Under the pieces are notes generated by a model. The model ran no database searches. It was not told the DNA's origin and worked only from the letters and a program-made list of their open reading frames with translations. This document shows positions 43,849 through 51,991 of a stretch of DNA of 56,845 nucleotides, piece after piece. How positions within the stretch are numbered: position 1 is the first letter of the stretch; each line of letters starts with the position of its first letter. The stretch comes from JBBDRW01 sp040905265. GTDB taxonomy: Bacteria; Bacteroidota; Rhodothermia; Balneolales; Balneolaceae. The position numbers and the translations under genes were made by a program. The DNA lies in the NCBI GenBank assembly GCA_040905265.1, contig JBBDRW010000021.1:1-56845 (forward strand), in the 5' to 3' direction.

Positions 43849-44505
43849 CAGTACCTGAGGGTGCGGGTGATGTTCGAGTAACTCTCGTACTTCGGCACGT
43901 ATCCCCTGGTCTTCAAACCTGTAGAATTCAGCATCCGAAAGCCCGCTATTCTCCTCTTTCAATTGATGGAAGCGCTCGATCCACTGGCCGGTTTTGAGCC
44001 AGTCAAAGGGATTGTCGGACATGGTGCATACTGCCTTGAACAGTTTTGCCTCTTCATTCAGAAAAAGTTTCAGTCTGCCAGCCGGCTCCTCTGGCAGATC
44101 CTTCTGTTTCAGGTTGAGCAGAAACATGCCATAGTGCGAAGCGGTCGACCGGAGTGTCTGGTCCAGGGATTGTCCGGCCGGTATCCGTACTGCCGGAGCA
44201 GATTGACTGCGGCCACCACGCCATGACCTGTTCGGGATCAGCCGGACGTGTGCAACCAGTTCCGGTTCACCCAGATTTGGAAAACTTTGAACCATTACAT
44301 TCTGGGCATACTGCAATGCTTCATTTGAGATCGCCTGCAAGGCCTGCCCGGCATAGACCACCGCTTCCCGGTATTTTCCTGGTTCAGCACGGTGCTTTGG
44401 CAATACATACAGGTCGAGTGTATCGGCTGACATACGGTAGGTCCAGAGATGGCCTCCATAGCCGGCATCCCGGTTGTTAATCGTTTGTAGCAGGGTGTCA
44501 ATCAT
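43831..44505 (-). CDS. Acg-like nitroreductase-fold protein, possibly truncated
   Basis: 224 residues. The pattern GGHLWTYRMSADTLDLYVLP followed by REAVVYAGQALQAISNEAL resembles the first half of Acg-type proteins, flavin-binding-fold relatives of nitroreductases that are often induced by nitric oxide and low oxygen. The end HPHPQVLVSYQP is like the family terminus but the last residues and the TAG stop come from the repeat at 43740-43848. The N-terminus also seems short; a possible earlier part at 44506-44723 is broken by stops. I think it is a partial or decaying gene. Family assignment is tentative. Confidence 0.4.
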   Translation of the reverse strand: MIDTLLQTINNRDAGYGGHLWTYRMSADTLDLYVLPKHRAEPGKYREAVVYAGQALQAISNEALQYAQNVMVQSFPNLGEPELVAHVRLIPNRSWRGGRSQSAPAVRIPAGQSLDQTLRSTASHYGMFLLNLKQKDLPEEPAGRLKLFLNEEAKLFKAVCTMSDNPFDWLKTGQWIERFHQLKEENSGLSDAEFYRFEDQGIRAEVRELLEHHPHPQVLVSYQP

Positions 44506-44782
44506 GGTTTTTGGATCTGTAAGGATACTCCGGCAAGATGGGAGTATTGGGACTCTCTGTTTGAGAGGTAACTCCTAATACCGTTGTCAGGATATCCACT
44601 ACACCGGATACGTCTGCTGTCTGCTGAACGGATAGCTTCCTTTTTGGGATGAATGGGTTGGAGGATTGAAAAAATCCCGTAGTTTTGGCCATTGCTCAAA
44701 GTGAGCCGGGGATCGGTTATCACCCTGACGTATTCTGTTAACCATCATCTGCGTTCGACAGACTCCCAGTGAACAAGCTAAA

Positions 44783-45124
44783 ATGAACCGACAACTAGAG
44801 AAAAAAGTTGAAGAGCTGAAGATCCATTCGATCAGACGGCATATCTTTCTTTGTGCTGATCAGACGGAACCTAAATGCTGTAAAAAGGAGATTGGACTCA
44901 AATCCTGGTACTATCTCAAAAGGCGGCTGGATGAGCTTGAGCTGACCGGGCAGGGTGGAATCTACAGGACCAAGGCGAATTGTCTTCGGATTTGTAAACG
45001 CGGGCCAATCGCTGTCGTCTATCCGGAGGGGGTCTGGTACCACTCCTGCTCTCCCGAGGTGCTGGAACGGATTATCCAGGAGCACTTGATTGGCGGAGTA
45101 CCGGTAGAGGAGTACCGGTTATAG
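44783..45124 (+). CDS. (2Fe-2S) ferredoxin domain protein, thioredoxin-like type
   Basis: 113 residues with the thioredoxin-like ferredoxin pattern: HIFLCADQTEPKCCKKE provides the first cysteines and KANCLRICKRGPIAVVYPEG the second pair, followed by WYHSCSPEVLERIIQEHL. Such small proteins carry one 2Fe-2S cluster in the cytoplasm and transfer electrons. No partner enzyme is next to it; it starts a run of small genes leading to the nitrite reductase cluster. Confidence 0.85.
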   Translation: MNRQLEKKVEELKIHSIRRHIFLCADQTEPKCCKKEIGLKSWYYLKRRLDELELTGQGGIYRTKANCLRICKRGPIAVVYPEGVWYHSCSPEVLERIIQEHLIGGVPVEEYRL

Positions 45125-45182
45125 TTTGTTGGGTGGTTCGAATCGGGGGAGTGACGTCTATTGCCGTTACCGATCCTGTCTC

Positions 45183-45368
45183 TTATTGGTCACACTCCTT
45201 GCAATCGAGCTCCATACCCAGTCGGGATTTTCGGCCGTCCTCGGTTTCGACCCAGGGGCGAAGCTGCCATGGCGGATCGTGACGGACGTGTTGTGTGTGT
45301 CCGCACTGTAGCTGTGCAACCCAGTCTCCAATCTCATCCTGAAAGAAACGGGTGATCGGCTGCTTCAT
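45183..45368 (-). CDS. DUF3565 domain protein
   Basis: 61 residues, matching the small DUF3565 family along its length: FFQDEIGDWVAQLQCGHTQH, VRHDPPWQLRPWV, and the terminal ELDCKECDQ. Two cysteines and histidines (CGH and CKEC) could bind a metal. Function unknown. Its start lies two bases from the stop of the next upstream minus-strand gene, so both are probably co-transcribed. Confidence 0.85.
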   Translation of the reverse strand: MKQPITRFFQDEIGDWVAQLQCGHTQHVRHDPPWQLRPWVETEDGRKSRLGMELDCKECDQ

Positions 45369-45369
45369 A

Positions 45370-45576
45370 TCAATCGGTGCCTCTGCTCTTTTGGTCTTGA
45401 GTCACAATCAGGGATTCCAGGTCAAGTTTTTGAATGGCGCTGACGGCCGCTTCAGCCGCTCCCTCGCTGCAGAGGCCGCTCAGGGATGCATCCTGAAATC
45501 CTTCCTGTGCAGCCCGGATACAGGCCAGACGGATGGTTTCTGCCTGTTGTAAAGAGAGTGGCTCATTTTTCGACAT
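45370..45576 (-). CDS. Small conserved protein next to DUF3565
   Basis: 68 residues, helical, with AETIRLACIRAAQEGFQDAS and LSGLCSEGAAEAAVSAIQKL. Short proteins like this often accompany DUF3565 genes and have been labelled acetyltransferase without clear reason; there is no room for such a domain. It ends one base before the DUF3565 gene and starts 26 bp after the DUF302 gene, forming a three-gene minus-strand unit. Function unknown. Confidence 0.65.
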   Translation of the reverse strand: MSKNEPLSLQQAETIRLACIRAAQEGFQDASLSGLCSEGAAEAAVSAIQKLDLESLIVTQDQKSRGTD

Positions 45577-45602
45577 GGCTTTTCTGCTGGATGATTCCGG
45601 AA

Positions 45603-45989
45603 TCAGAGCTTGTTGATCACTTTTTTTAGTAATTTCTGAACATTGGCAGCCACCTCGCCAAGATCCGGGTTTTCGATAGCTTGCATAGAGGCGATTGGAT
45701 CGACCGCAGAGACTTCCACCTCTCCGTTTTCATGCTCCTGAACGATGACGTTGCAAGGCAGCATCAGGCCGATGTGGCTCTCTGAAGTGAGCGCTTTGAG
45801 TGCATAACCGGGATTGCATGCGCCGAGAATACGGTAATCTCGAAACGAAACGTCCAGCTTCTCTTTCAAGGTTTTCTTGATGTCGATCTCGGTCAATACA
45901 CCGAAACCCTCCTCCTTCAGAGCTGCTGTGACAGATTCTATGGCTTCATCAAAGGGTTGGTTCAACGTTTTGCTAAAGTGGTAGGACAT
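45603..45989 (-). CDS. DUF302 domain protein
   Basis: 128 residues, no signal peptide. It has the DUF302 pattern: FDEAIESVTAALKEEGFGVL, EIDIKKTLKEKLDV, YRILGACNPGYALKAL, GLMLPCNVIVQE and the tail with DPIASM. These proteins are alpha/beta sandwiches of unknown function, often found with sulfur, nitrogen oxide or metal-stress genes. The Cys in GACNP and in LPCN are conserved in the family as I recall it. First gene of the minus-strand trio with the 45370 and 45183 genes. Confidence 0.88.
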   Translation of the reverse strand: MSYHFSKTLNQPFDEAIESVTAALKEEGFGVLTEIDIKKTLKEKLDVSFRDYRILGACNPGYALKALTSESHIGLMLPCNVIVQEHENGEVEVSAVDPIASMQAIENPDLGEVAANVQKLLKKVINKL

Positions 45990-46202
45990 GGGAGCGTTCT
46001 TATTTTGATAGATTCATCGTGACAGTAAGAAAATCGACAGTTTGTTTGGACAACGGCATTCTATTCGATCTATGGATGAGAAGGAGAGTTGCCGTATGTC
46101 AACTGAGTCCAGTTTGTCGACAAAAACCGGAGCTCTGTATATATAACAGACAGAGGGGTGAAAACAGTCCTGTAATTTCAGCCCTGATGAAAACGACGGT
46201 TC

Positions 46203-47351
46203 TTATCGGAAACTGATCCCCGCCCCTGCCGAAAGCGCCGGGTATTTAGAGTGGGTATAAGTCGCGGAAATGGCAATAAAGCCGAGCCGGAGCCGGAAAC
46301 CCGCCAGCGCCCGAAGGCTGTCGCCGCCGCTCAGGTCAAGGTCCAGCGGGTCATCCAGCCTGCCGATGATTTTTGGGCGTTCAGGTTCGACATTTCCCTG
46401 TCCGTCCGTATTCAGTTCAATAACCGGATAGCTCCCTTTGGAACGGATCTGCATATCGGATGTATGATAGCCAACACCACCATAGAGAGATAGGACCGAG
46501 ATGGTTTTTCCAACCAGAAGGTTGGCAGTAAACGCGGAGGTAGTCAGTTCGACCGCCTGGCCGTCCCAGAGAGCGGAACCGGGTTCCATACCCTCCGGCA
46601 CTTCGGTCTCCGAATCGATTTCCGGCTGTACATCCAGTGCCGCTTCGCTGACCAGATTTGTAAATCCGGCCTGGATCGCAAGATCAACCGGCAGTGCCTC
46701 TCCGGCCGGCAGCCATTGGTTCAGGCTGTGTTTCGCCCCCAGGCCCCATAACCGGAACGAGAGTTCCTCAAACTCGAGTGTGGGAATAAAACGGATCGAC
46801 AGGTCGGTATCCATCGGTACCCCGATTGTAAGCTGCGCCATTGGAGTCGGTACATAGGGGTATCCGGAGCCTTGTGGCATTTCAAATTCAAAGAGACGCT
46901 GCTCTTCACCCTGTTCATTGGTAAAGGTTGTCGTGGAACCGACCAAAGGCCCCGGCATATCGTCTCCAAAGGCGGTTGGCGTCATACTTCCGTTGTCGAT
47001 TACTTCAATTTGGGTGAGGTTCAGGCCAGCGATGTCAAACATCTGTTCCGCATCGGGTACAAATGCAACGGCCGCATTGACCCGGAGGTCAAAACCAAAC
47101 GGGCGGTATGGCCGGGCCGTGTTAATCCAGCCGGTATTCAGGTTGGATCCGAATCCGGCGCCGAACGGTTTGAGATAGCTTTCGAGCAAGGTGTTGGCAT
47201 CGGCTGCACCGGCTCTGAAGAGAGTACCGATATCATCGTTTTGTGCAGAGAGGTTCAGCGGCAACAGGGAGAAAAGGCCAATTGAAAGTACCAGGATTAT
47301 GGACGCAACCATCCGGGGCGGTGATGGGATGTGTCTTTTCTGAAGGATCAT
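46203..47351 (-). CDS. DUF6588-like outer-membrane beta-barrel protein
   Basis: About 382 residues from ATG 47351 (47357 is also possible); the frame extends to 47399 but the extra residues come from the repeat end. A signal peptide is followed by DIGTLFRAGAADANTLLESY and LKPFGAGFGSNLNTGWINTA, which I recognise from DUF6588 proteins of Bacteroidota; the rest is beta-rich and ends in KYPALSAGAGISFR, an outer-membrane-like terminus. Role unknown, possibly a small-molecule channel. Its promoter would lie within or beside the inverted repeat at 47384-47401. Confidence 0.7.
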   Translation of the reverse strand: MILQKRHIPSPPRMVASIILVLSIGLFSLLPLNLSAQNDDIGTLFRAGAADANTLLESYLKPFGAGFGSNLNTGWINTARPYRPFGFDLRVNAAVAFVPDAEQMFDIAGLNLTQIEVIDNGSMTPTAFGDDMPGPLVGSTTTFTNEQGEEQRLFEFEMPQGSGYPYVPTPMAQLTIGVPMDTDLSIRFIPTLEFEELSFRLWGLGAKHSLNQWLPAGEALPVDLAIQAGFTNLVSEAALDVQPEIDSETEVPEGMEPGSALWDGQAVELTTSAFTANLLVGKTISVLSLYGGVGYHTSDMQIRSKGSYPVIELNTDGQGNVEPERPKIIGRLDDPLDLDLSGGDSLRALAGFRLRLGFIAISATYTHSKYPALSAGAGISFR

Positions 47352-47383
47352 GGACATGGGGTTGAAATTTAGAGTTCCATCGC

Positions 47384-47401
47384 ATGGTTGACACGACACT
47401 A
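47384..47401. repeat. Solo repeat arm (family copy D)
   Basis: ATGGTTGACACGACACT (47384-47400) is the exact reverse complement of the left arm at 43740-43756 (17 of 17). With the bases before it, TCGCATGGTTGAC also matches the right end of the element at 52922-52999. No second arm is close by. Confidence 0.7.
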
Positions 47402-47893
47402 CCCGTAACCTTACAAAATATTGGGATAAAAATCCTCCGGTGGCTCATTTCGTAAGGCGTAGTCTCAGAATCTGCCAGTCGGCGGACCGGGCGAGACCGT
47501 GGTTTTCTTACCACTTACTGCGCGAAAAGTTTCATTGCAGGAAACCAATACTCATACAGGAAATTCAACAAGGTTCAGATCGTATAGATGAACTGTCTCC
47601 GGAGCATCCGCCTGGGAAAACATCCCAACGGAACGTTTATTTTTTGATAAAATACTCTTTTGTCTTAAATTAGGATTGAAACATCAACACAGGAGGCCGA
47701 ACAGGGTGCCTGTCGATGTTCCCGGGGTGTTACAGGGTTCTCTGCCGGATTGCAGGGGAAACCCCCACACCCAAAGCAGGTACAGCCCGATACCGCATCC
47801 GGACAGAAGCCGGTATCTATTGGGCGGACTCAAACAAAAAGGACCCGTGGGTATGAAATAAAATCCACGATAAAACCAAAAGGGATTATAACA
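47402..47893. other. Intergenic region upstream of nirK
   Basis: About 490 bp. The part 47625-47670 is AT-rich and a likely promoter area, but I cannot fix -33/-7 elements or an FNR/DNR-type palindrome with confidence. The frame of nirK is open back to 47750, with no protein character before 47894. No RNA gene or hairpin stands out. Confidence 0.45.
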
Positions 47894-49030
47894 ATGAAGA
47901 ACGTAAAACTGTATATAGCCACACTTATGGGATTGCTCACAGGGCTGTTCGCACTATCTGCGTCAGCTCAAACGGCAGAGTATGAACTGGACGGAATGAT
48001 CTTCGGTATGCCGGAAGCGGAAGTCTATACGGAAGATTATGACGGCCCTCCGGTCGTGGGAGAAACCATCACCCTGCTTCCGAACCTGGCACCGCTTACC
48101 TATGAAGGGAACAAACATCACGAGATTCGTCTCGATACCTTCGTCCAGGAGATTGAAGTTGCAAATGGTGTACGATACCGGGCCTGGACATTTGGCGGCA
48201 CGGTTCCCGGGCCGGTCATTCATGTGAGAGAGGGAGACAAAATCACCTTTACCATGAAGAACCGATCCGACCAGGAGGTATCCATTGTCCCTCCTGTCGA
48301 TGGACAGGCAGCCTCTCCATTCTTGCAGCAGGTGAATGAGAACCCCTATATGAAACCCTCAGCGGCGGTGATGCCGATGCCGCACTCGATGGACTTTCAC
48401 TCCGGTACCGTAGCGAAGAATGACAAATGGAGAACCATCTCCCCCGGACAGACGATCCAGTTCGACTGGGTTGCCAACTACCCGGGAACCTATATCTACC
48501 ACTGCGGCACCCCGAGTGTTCTGATGCACACAGCCATGGGGCAGCATGGAGTTGTCGTTGTCTCTCCGAAAGAGGGTTTTGAGACGGATGAAAAGGTAGA
48601 TCACGAATATGTGATCGTGCAGTCTGAGTACTATCTGATGAGAGGTCAGGGAGATCTCTATCAGTATGACTTCGAAGCGGCGCAGAACAAGCGTCCCTCC
48701 CATGTCACATTCAACGGCCATGCAAATATTCTGCATCAACAGCCATTGACAGCCAATGCAGGTGACCGTGTACGGCTTCACGTCTCCAACAACGGTCCGA
48801 GCCTGACGTCCAGTTTTCATGTGATCGGTGCGATCTTCGACAAGGTATTCTACGAAGGGCACCCATTCAATGAAACAAGAGGAATGCAGACGGTGCTTCT
48901 GGGAGCATCGAACTCAGCGACCGTTGAATTTATCGTACCGGAAGAGGGGGATTACATTCTGATCGACCATGAGTTTGCCGATGCGGAGAAGGGCGCAACC
49001 GGTACTCTGAAAGCAGGGCCTAAGCAGTAA
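47894..49030 (+). CDS. nirK: Copper-containing nitrite reductase, NirK-like
   Basis: 378 residues with a signal peptide (LTGLFALSASAQ), so periplasmic. Two cupredoxin domains carry complete copper sites: His164 (MPHSMDFH), Cys204, His212 and Met215 (YHCGTPSVLMHTAMG) for type 1; His169, His203 and His309 (SSFHVIG) for type 2; catalytic Asp167 and His296 (RLHVSNN). NirK reduces nitrite to nitric oxide. An apparent insertion of about 20 residues (PVDGQAASPFLQQVNENPY) lies just before the first copper ligand. The downstream genes (nirV-like, SCO1, cupredoxin, RIC) support this call. No nor or nos gene is in the window. Confidence 0.9.
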   Translation: MKNVKLYIATLMGLLTGLFALSASAQTAEYELDGMIFGMPEAEVYTEDYDGPPVVGETITLLPNLAPLTYEGNKHHEIRLDTFVQEIEVANGVRYRAWTFGGTVPGPVIHVREGDKITFTMKNRSDQEVSIVPPVDGQAASPFLQQVNENPYMKPSAAVMPMPHSMDFHSGTVAKNDKWRTISPGQTIQFDWVANYPGTYIYHCGTPSVLMHTAMGQHGVVVVSPKEGFETDEKVDHEYVIVQSEYYLMRGQGDLYQYDFEAAQNKRPSHVTFNGHANILHQQPLTANAGDRVRLHVSNNGPSLTSSFHVIGAIFDKVFYEGHPFNETRGMQTVLLGASNSATVEFIVPEEGDYILIDHEFADAEKGATGTLKAGPKQ

Positions 49031-49042
49031 CGGTATAACTCT

Positions 49043-49091
49043 GGTTCAAGGGCTGCCTCCGTTCCTTTCGGCGGGGCAGCCCGCTTGAACC
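49043..49091. other. Strong hairpin between nirK and the nirV-like gene
   Basis: 49043-49057 pairs with 49075-49091 over 15 bp with a two-base bulge (GGTTCAAG...GGCTGCC). No T-run follows on the plus strand. It may be an mRNA-stabilising or processing hairpin, or a leaky attenuator, separating nirK from the downstream genes. Confidence 0.65.
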
Positions 49092-49147
49092 TGACGTGAA
49101 AGTAGAACAGTGTCGATTGGTATTGAAGATTGAACGAACGGGTTGAA

Positions 49148-49978
49148 ATGATGCTCTTAAACAAACTCCATAGGGTGACAACCGGAATTCTGGTGATGGC
49201 TCTGGCCCTCCTCTTCGGATGGGTTGATTCGGTATCAGCCCAGGCGGAACGGGTATGGATTCCGGACGGCAGCTACCACTCCCTGTTTCCGGAAACGGAA
49301 GGGGAACCTCTGCAGGTTCACGGCTTCTATCTGGACGAGACGCCTGTTACAAACAGCCAGTTTCTGGAGTTTGTACAGAACCATCCGGAGTGGCAGAAAG
49401 AGAGAGTGCCTCGGCTGTTTGCAGGAAATGAGTACTTGAGGCACTGGGAGTCGGGGCTGGAGCCCGGGAATGAGACGTTATCTGAGGAGAACCGCCCGGT
49501 TACACGCGTCTCCTGGTTTGCGGCCAGCTCCTATTGTGAAGCGTCGGGAGGGCGTCTGCCAACCATGGCTGAATGGGAGTATGCAGCGATTTCTCTCGAT
49601 CTGGAATCCGTTCAGGAGTGGGAAACTCTCGGCTATGAATTGATCGGCTGGTATTCCTCGGTAGATGCCGGGGATTTGAGGGAGGTTGGATCTGACGATC
49701 GGATCAGCCGATTCGGGGTCAGAGACCTTCACGGGCTGGTGATGGAGTGGGTGGAAGATTTCAGGCCGCCGATTGCAGATGATATCTCGTTTGACTGCGG
49801 AACTGCCGGGCGGCTTCAGTCGGATGAGACCTCGTTCAGTTATGCCAGGGTGATCCGGACTCTGACGCGAATGAGTTATACGCCGCAGACGTCCATCGGG
49901 ATCCTCGGATTTCGATGTGCCTATGATGGTGATCGCGCAAAGGCCGGAGATCAACTGAAAGATCTGTCTGAAAGGTAA
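49148..49978 (+). CDS. nirV: NirV-like protein (formylglycine-generating-enzyme fold)
   Basis: 276 residues from ATG 49148, with a signal peptide (MALALLFGWVDSVSAQ). The mature part is a SUMF1/FGE-sulfatase-type C-lectin fold: FYLDETPVTNSQFLEFV, ENRPVTRVSWFAASSYCEA, GGRLPTMAEWEYAA, VRDLHGLVMEWVEDF and ILGFRCAY. NirV, encoded behind nirK in several denitrifiers, is known to have this fold; its exact function is unclear. The paired active-site cysteines of true formylglycine enzymes are not obvious, so sulfatase activation is unlikely. A maturation or electron-transfer helper for NirK is the reasonable guess. Confidence 0.8.
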   Translation: MMLLNKLHRVTTGILVMALALLFGWVDSVSAQAERVWIPDGSYHSLFPETEGEPLQVHGFYLDETPVTNSQFLEFVQNHPEWQKERVPRLFAGNEYLRHWESGLEPGNETLSEENRPVTRVSWFAASSYCEASGGRLPTMAEWEYAAISLDLESVQEWETLGYELIGWYSSVDAGDLREVGSDDRISRFGVRDLHGLVMEWVEDFRPPIADDISFDCGTAGRLQSDETSFSYARVIRTLTRMSYTPQTSIGILGFRCAYDGDRAKAGDQLKDLSER

Positions 49979-50061
49979 AATGAAACTGTACTTCAGGAGG
50001 CGGAAACCCTCCTCTTTGGAAGAAATTTTCCAGGGATTATGAAGACATATATGGCTGAAAA

Positions 50062-50691
50062 ATGAAGAATATGAAAACATTATTAACTCTGATCGTGATG
50101 TGGTGGATCTCCGGAGCGGTTTATGCCCAGCACGGGGATCACCACCATCATGACCATACCGCAATGCAAGCCTCAGAGCAGATACCTGAGCAATCCCTCT
50201 ATCACCTGCGCGGGGAGTGGACAAGCCATCGCGGGGAGCAATTTCTGCTGAGTGAGTTCAGTGGATCACCCCTCGTTATTGTCATGTTCTACGGGAACTG
50301 CACAGATGTCTGCCCGATCCTGATCCAGGATGCATGGAGACTTTACAGCTCTGTTGGTGAGAATATGAGAGAAGAGGTGAACGTACTCGCCGTGACCTTC
50401 GATACGGAGAACGATACGCCGGAGTCCTTGATGGAGTATGCCCGCTATGAGCAGCTGAATATCGACGGGTGGCACTTTGTGACCGCCTCACCGGCAACGG
50501 TCCGCCAACTGGCAACGGCGCTGGGTGTTGAATATCGGAAGAGGAGCGACGGGATGTACGACCATTCGAACCTTGTAACGGTCGTCGGGCCGGACGGGGT
50601 GGTCGGGGCACGGGTGGAAGGCCTCGGTCGCCCTATGGAAGTTGCTGCAAGAGTGTTGGAAGAATTTATCACAGAAAAACAACTGCCATGA
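50062..50691 (+). CDS. SCO1/SenC-family copper chaperone
   Basis: 209 residues with a signal peptide and a His-rich stretch right after it (HGDHHHHDH). The thioredoxin-fold domain has the copper-binding GNCTDVCPI (CxxxCP) and the distal His in MYDHSNLVTVVG. SCO proteins deliver or reduce copper for cytochrome oxidase and other copper enzymes in the periplasm; here the target is probably NirK or the cupredoxin. Its stop overlaps the next start (ATGA, 50688-50691). Confidence 0.9.
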   Translation: MKNMKTLLTLIVMWWISGAVYAQHGDHHHHDHTAMQASEQIPEQSLYHLRGEWTSHRGEQFLLSEFSGSPLVIVMFYGNCTDVCPILIQDAWRLYSSVGENMREEVNVLAVTFDTENDTPESLMEYARYEQLNIDGWHFVTASPATVRQLATALGVEYRKRSDGMYDHSNLVTVVGPDGVVGARVEGLGRPMEVAARVLEEFITEKQLP

Positions 50692-51110
50692 AACTGTTTT
50701 GGGTTACCACGATTGTAATCGGGTTCTTGATCTTGTTACTTCCGGCCTCTTCAGCGGGAATGCAGCAAAACGGCCTGGAATCGACAGTGATGGCCGATAC
50801 GGTTACCGTCCGTGTCGTTGGCACCCACGCGGATTCCCGGTTTGAGCCGTCAGATCTGCAGGTACAAACCGGCACAGTGATCCGTTTTGAGGTAGCTGAA
50901 GGGCTTCACACCGTTACCGCGTACCACCCGTCAAACCGTCGTGCCCTGGGAATTCCGGAAGAGGCCGAACCCTTTGACTCCGGGCCGCTGAAAGCGGGAG
51001 ATGTCTGGACACTAAGAATCTCCGTGGATGGAGCCTATAACTTTTTTTGTCTGCCGCATGAACGGATGGGCCACACCGGCCGGATCGTGGCAGTAACTGC
51101 ATCACAATAA
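50688..51110 (+). CDS. Cupredoxin (plastocyanin/azurin-like) electron carrier
   Basis: 140 residues with an N-terminal signal/anchor. The blue-copper ligands are visible: His in VAEGLHTVTAY, then Cys, His and Met in FFCLPHERMGHTG. It is translationally coupled to the SCO1-like gene and is the likely electron donor to NirK in the periplasm. It resembles halocyanin/plastocyanin more than classical azurin. Confidence 0.88.
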   Translation: MKLFWVTTIVIGFLILLLPASSAGMQQNGLESTVMADTVTVRVVGTHADSRFEPSDLQVQTGTVIRFEVAEGLHTVTAYHPSNRRALGIPEEAEPFDSGPLKAGDVWTLRISVDGAYNFFCLPHERMGHTGRIVAVTASQ

Positions 51111-51139
51111 TCGTAACTGAACCGAAACAACCGAATACC

Positions 51140-51871
51140 ATGAACCCAACCAATCAACCCATACAACCCGACACATCTGTCGGAGAGATCGTCGCCCGAA
51201 ACTATCACGCTGCCGGAGTCTTCCGGGAAGCGGGGCTTGATTTCTGCTGCTGCGGCGGAATTTCGCTGAAAGCGGCTTGCGAAAAGAGAAACCTTGACCT
51301 GAATGAAATGTTGGAAAGGCTGGAGAAAATCGGCAAGAGTGATACGTCCGGCGATGAAAACTACATCGCCTGGGAACCGGGTCACCTGATCGACCATATT
51401 GAATCGACACACCACCGGTTCGTCCGTACCAAAACCGAGGAAATCGGTGCCTATGCGGCGAAAGTGGCAAGAGTGCACGGGGAGCGTCATCCGGAGAATG
51501 TGGAGATTTATCACCGGTTTATGGAGCTCTCTCAAGAATTATTGCAGCATCTGAAATCAGAAGAGGAGATCGTGTTTCCGCTCATTCGGGAGGTCTGGAA
51601 GATGCGTATGAGCGGCGAAAAGGTCTACAGGGAGGTGATCGATGAGCTGGAGAACCAGCTTGCCCTTATGGAAGAGGAGCATGAGGGAGCCGGGAGCGAG
51701 ATGGCAGAGATCCGAAAACTGAGCAACACCTACACTCCACCGGCAGAAGCGTGTGCCACCTACCGGATTCTCTACCAGAACCTGGCCGGATTCGAGCAGG
51801 ATCTGCACAAACATGTTCATCTGGAGAACAACATCCTCTTCAAGAAAGCGGAGAAACTGATCTCAGGATAA
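51140..51871 (+). CDS. ric: Iron-sulfur cluster repair di-iron protein (RIC/YtfE/ScdA)
   Basis: 243 residues. The N-terminal ScdA_N domain has SVGEIVARNYHAAGVFREAG and DFCCCGG; the hemerythrin-like domain provides His and Glu ligands in DHIESTHHRF, LLQHLKSEEEIVFPL, EEEHEGAG and KHVHLENNILF. RIC proteins repair iron-sulfur clusters damaged by nitric oxide and may degrade NO. Its place after nirK fits protection against the NO made by the reductase. Cytoplasmic; starts 29 bp after the cupredoxin gene. Confidence 0.93.
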   Translation: MNPTNQPIQPDTSVGEIVARNYHAAGVFREAGLDFCCCGGISLKAACEKRNLDLNEMLERLEKIGKSDTSGDENYIAWEPGHLIDHIESTHHRFVRTKTEEIGAYAAKVARVHGERHPENVEIYHRFMELSQELLQHLKSEEEIVFPLIREVWKMRMSGEKVYREVIDELENQLALMEEEHEGAGSEMAEIRKLSNTYTPPAEACATYRILYQNLAGFEQDLHKHVHLENNILFKKAEKLISG

Positions 51872-51991
51872 TTCGGAGGTCAATCAACTTCCGGCCGGAC
51901 AACCCTGCCAGGCAGGAGATTGTTGAGATCTCACAAGGATGATGTATCTTGGCTGGTAGAGTATGAACCGCAACCTCCGAACCCACTCTCC

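Noticed and set aside
45135..45144. GGTTCGAATC, a typical tRNA T-loop sequence
   Set aside because: The flanking five-base stem does not pair and no acceptor, D or anticodon arms can be found around it.
47630..47670. FNR/DNR-type operator or exact promoter for nirK
   Set aside because: The AT-rich stretch contains TTGAT but no matching inverted half-site, and the -7 match is only partial.
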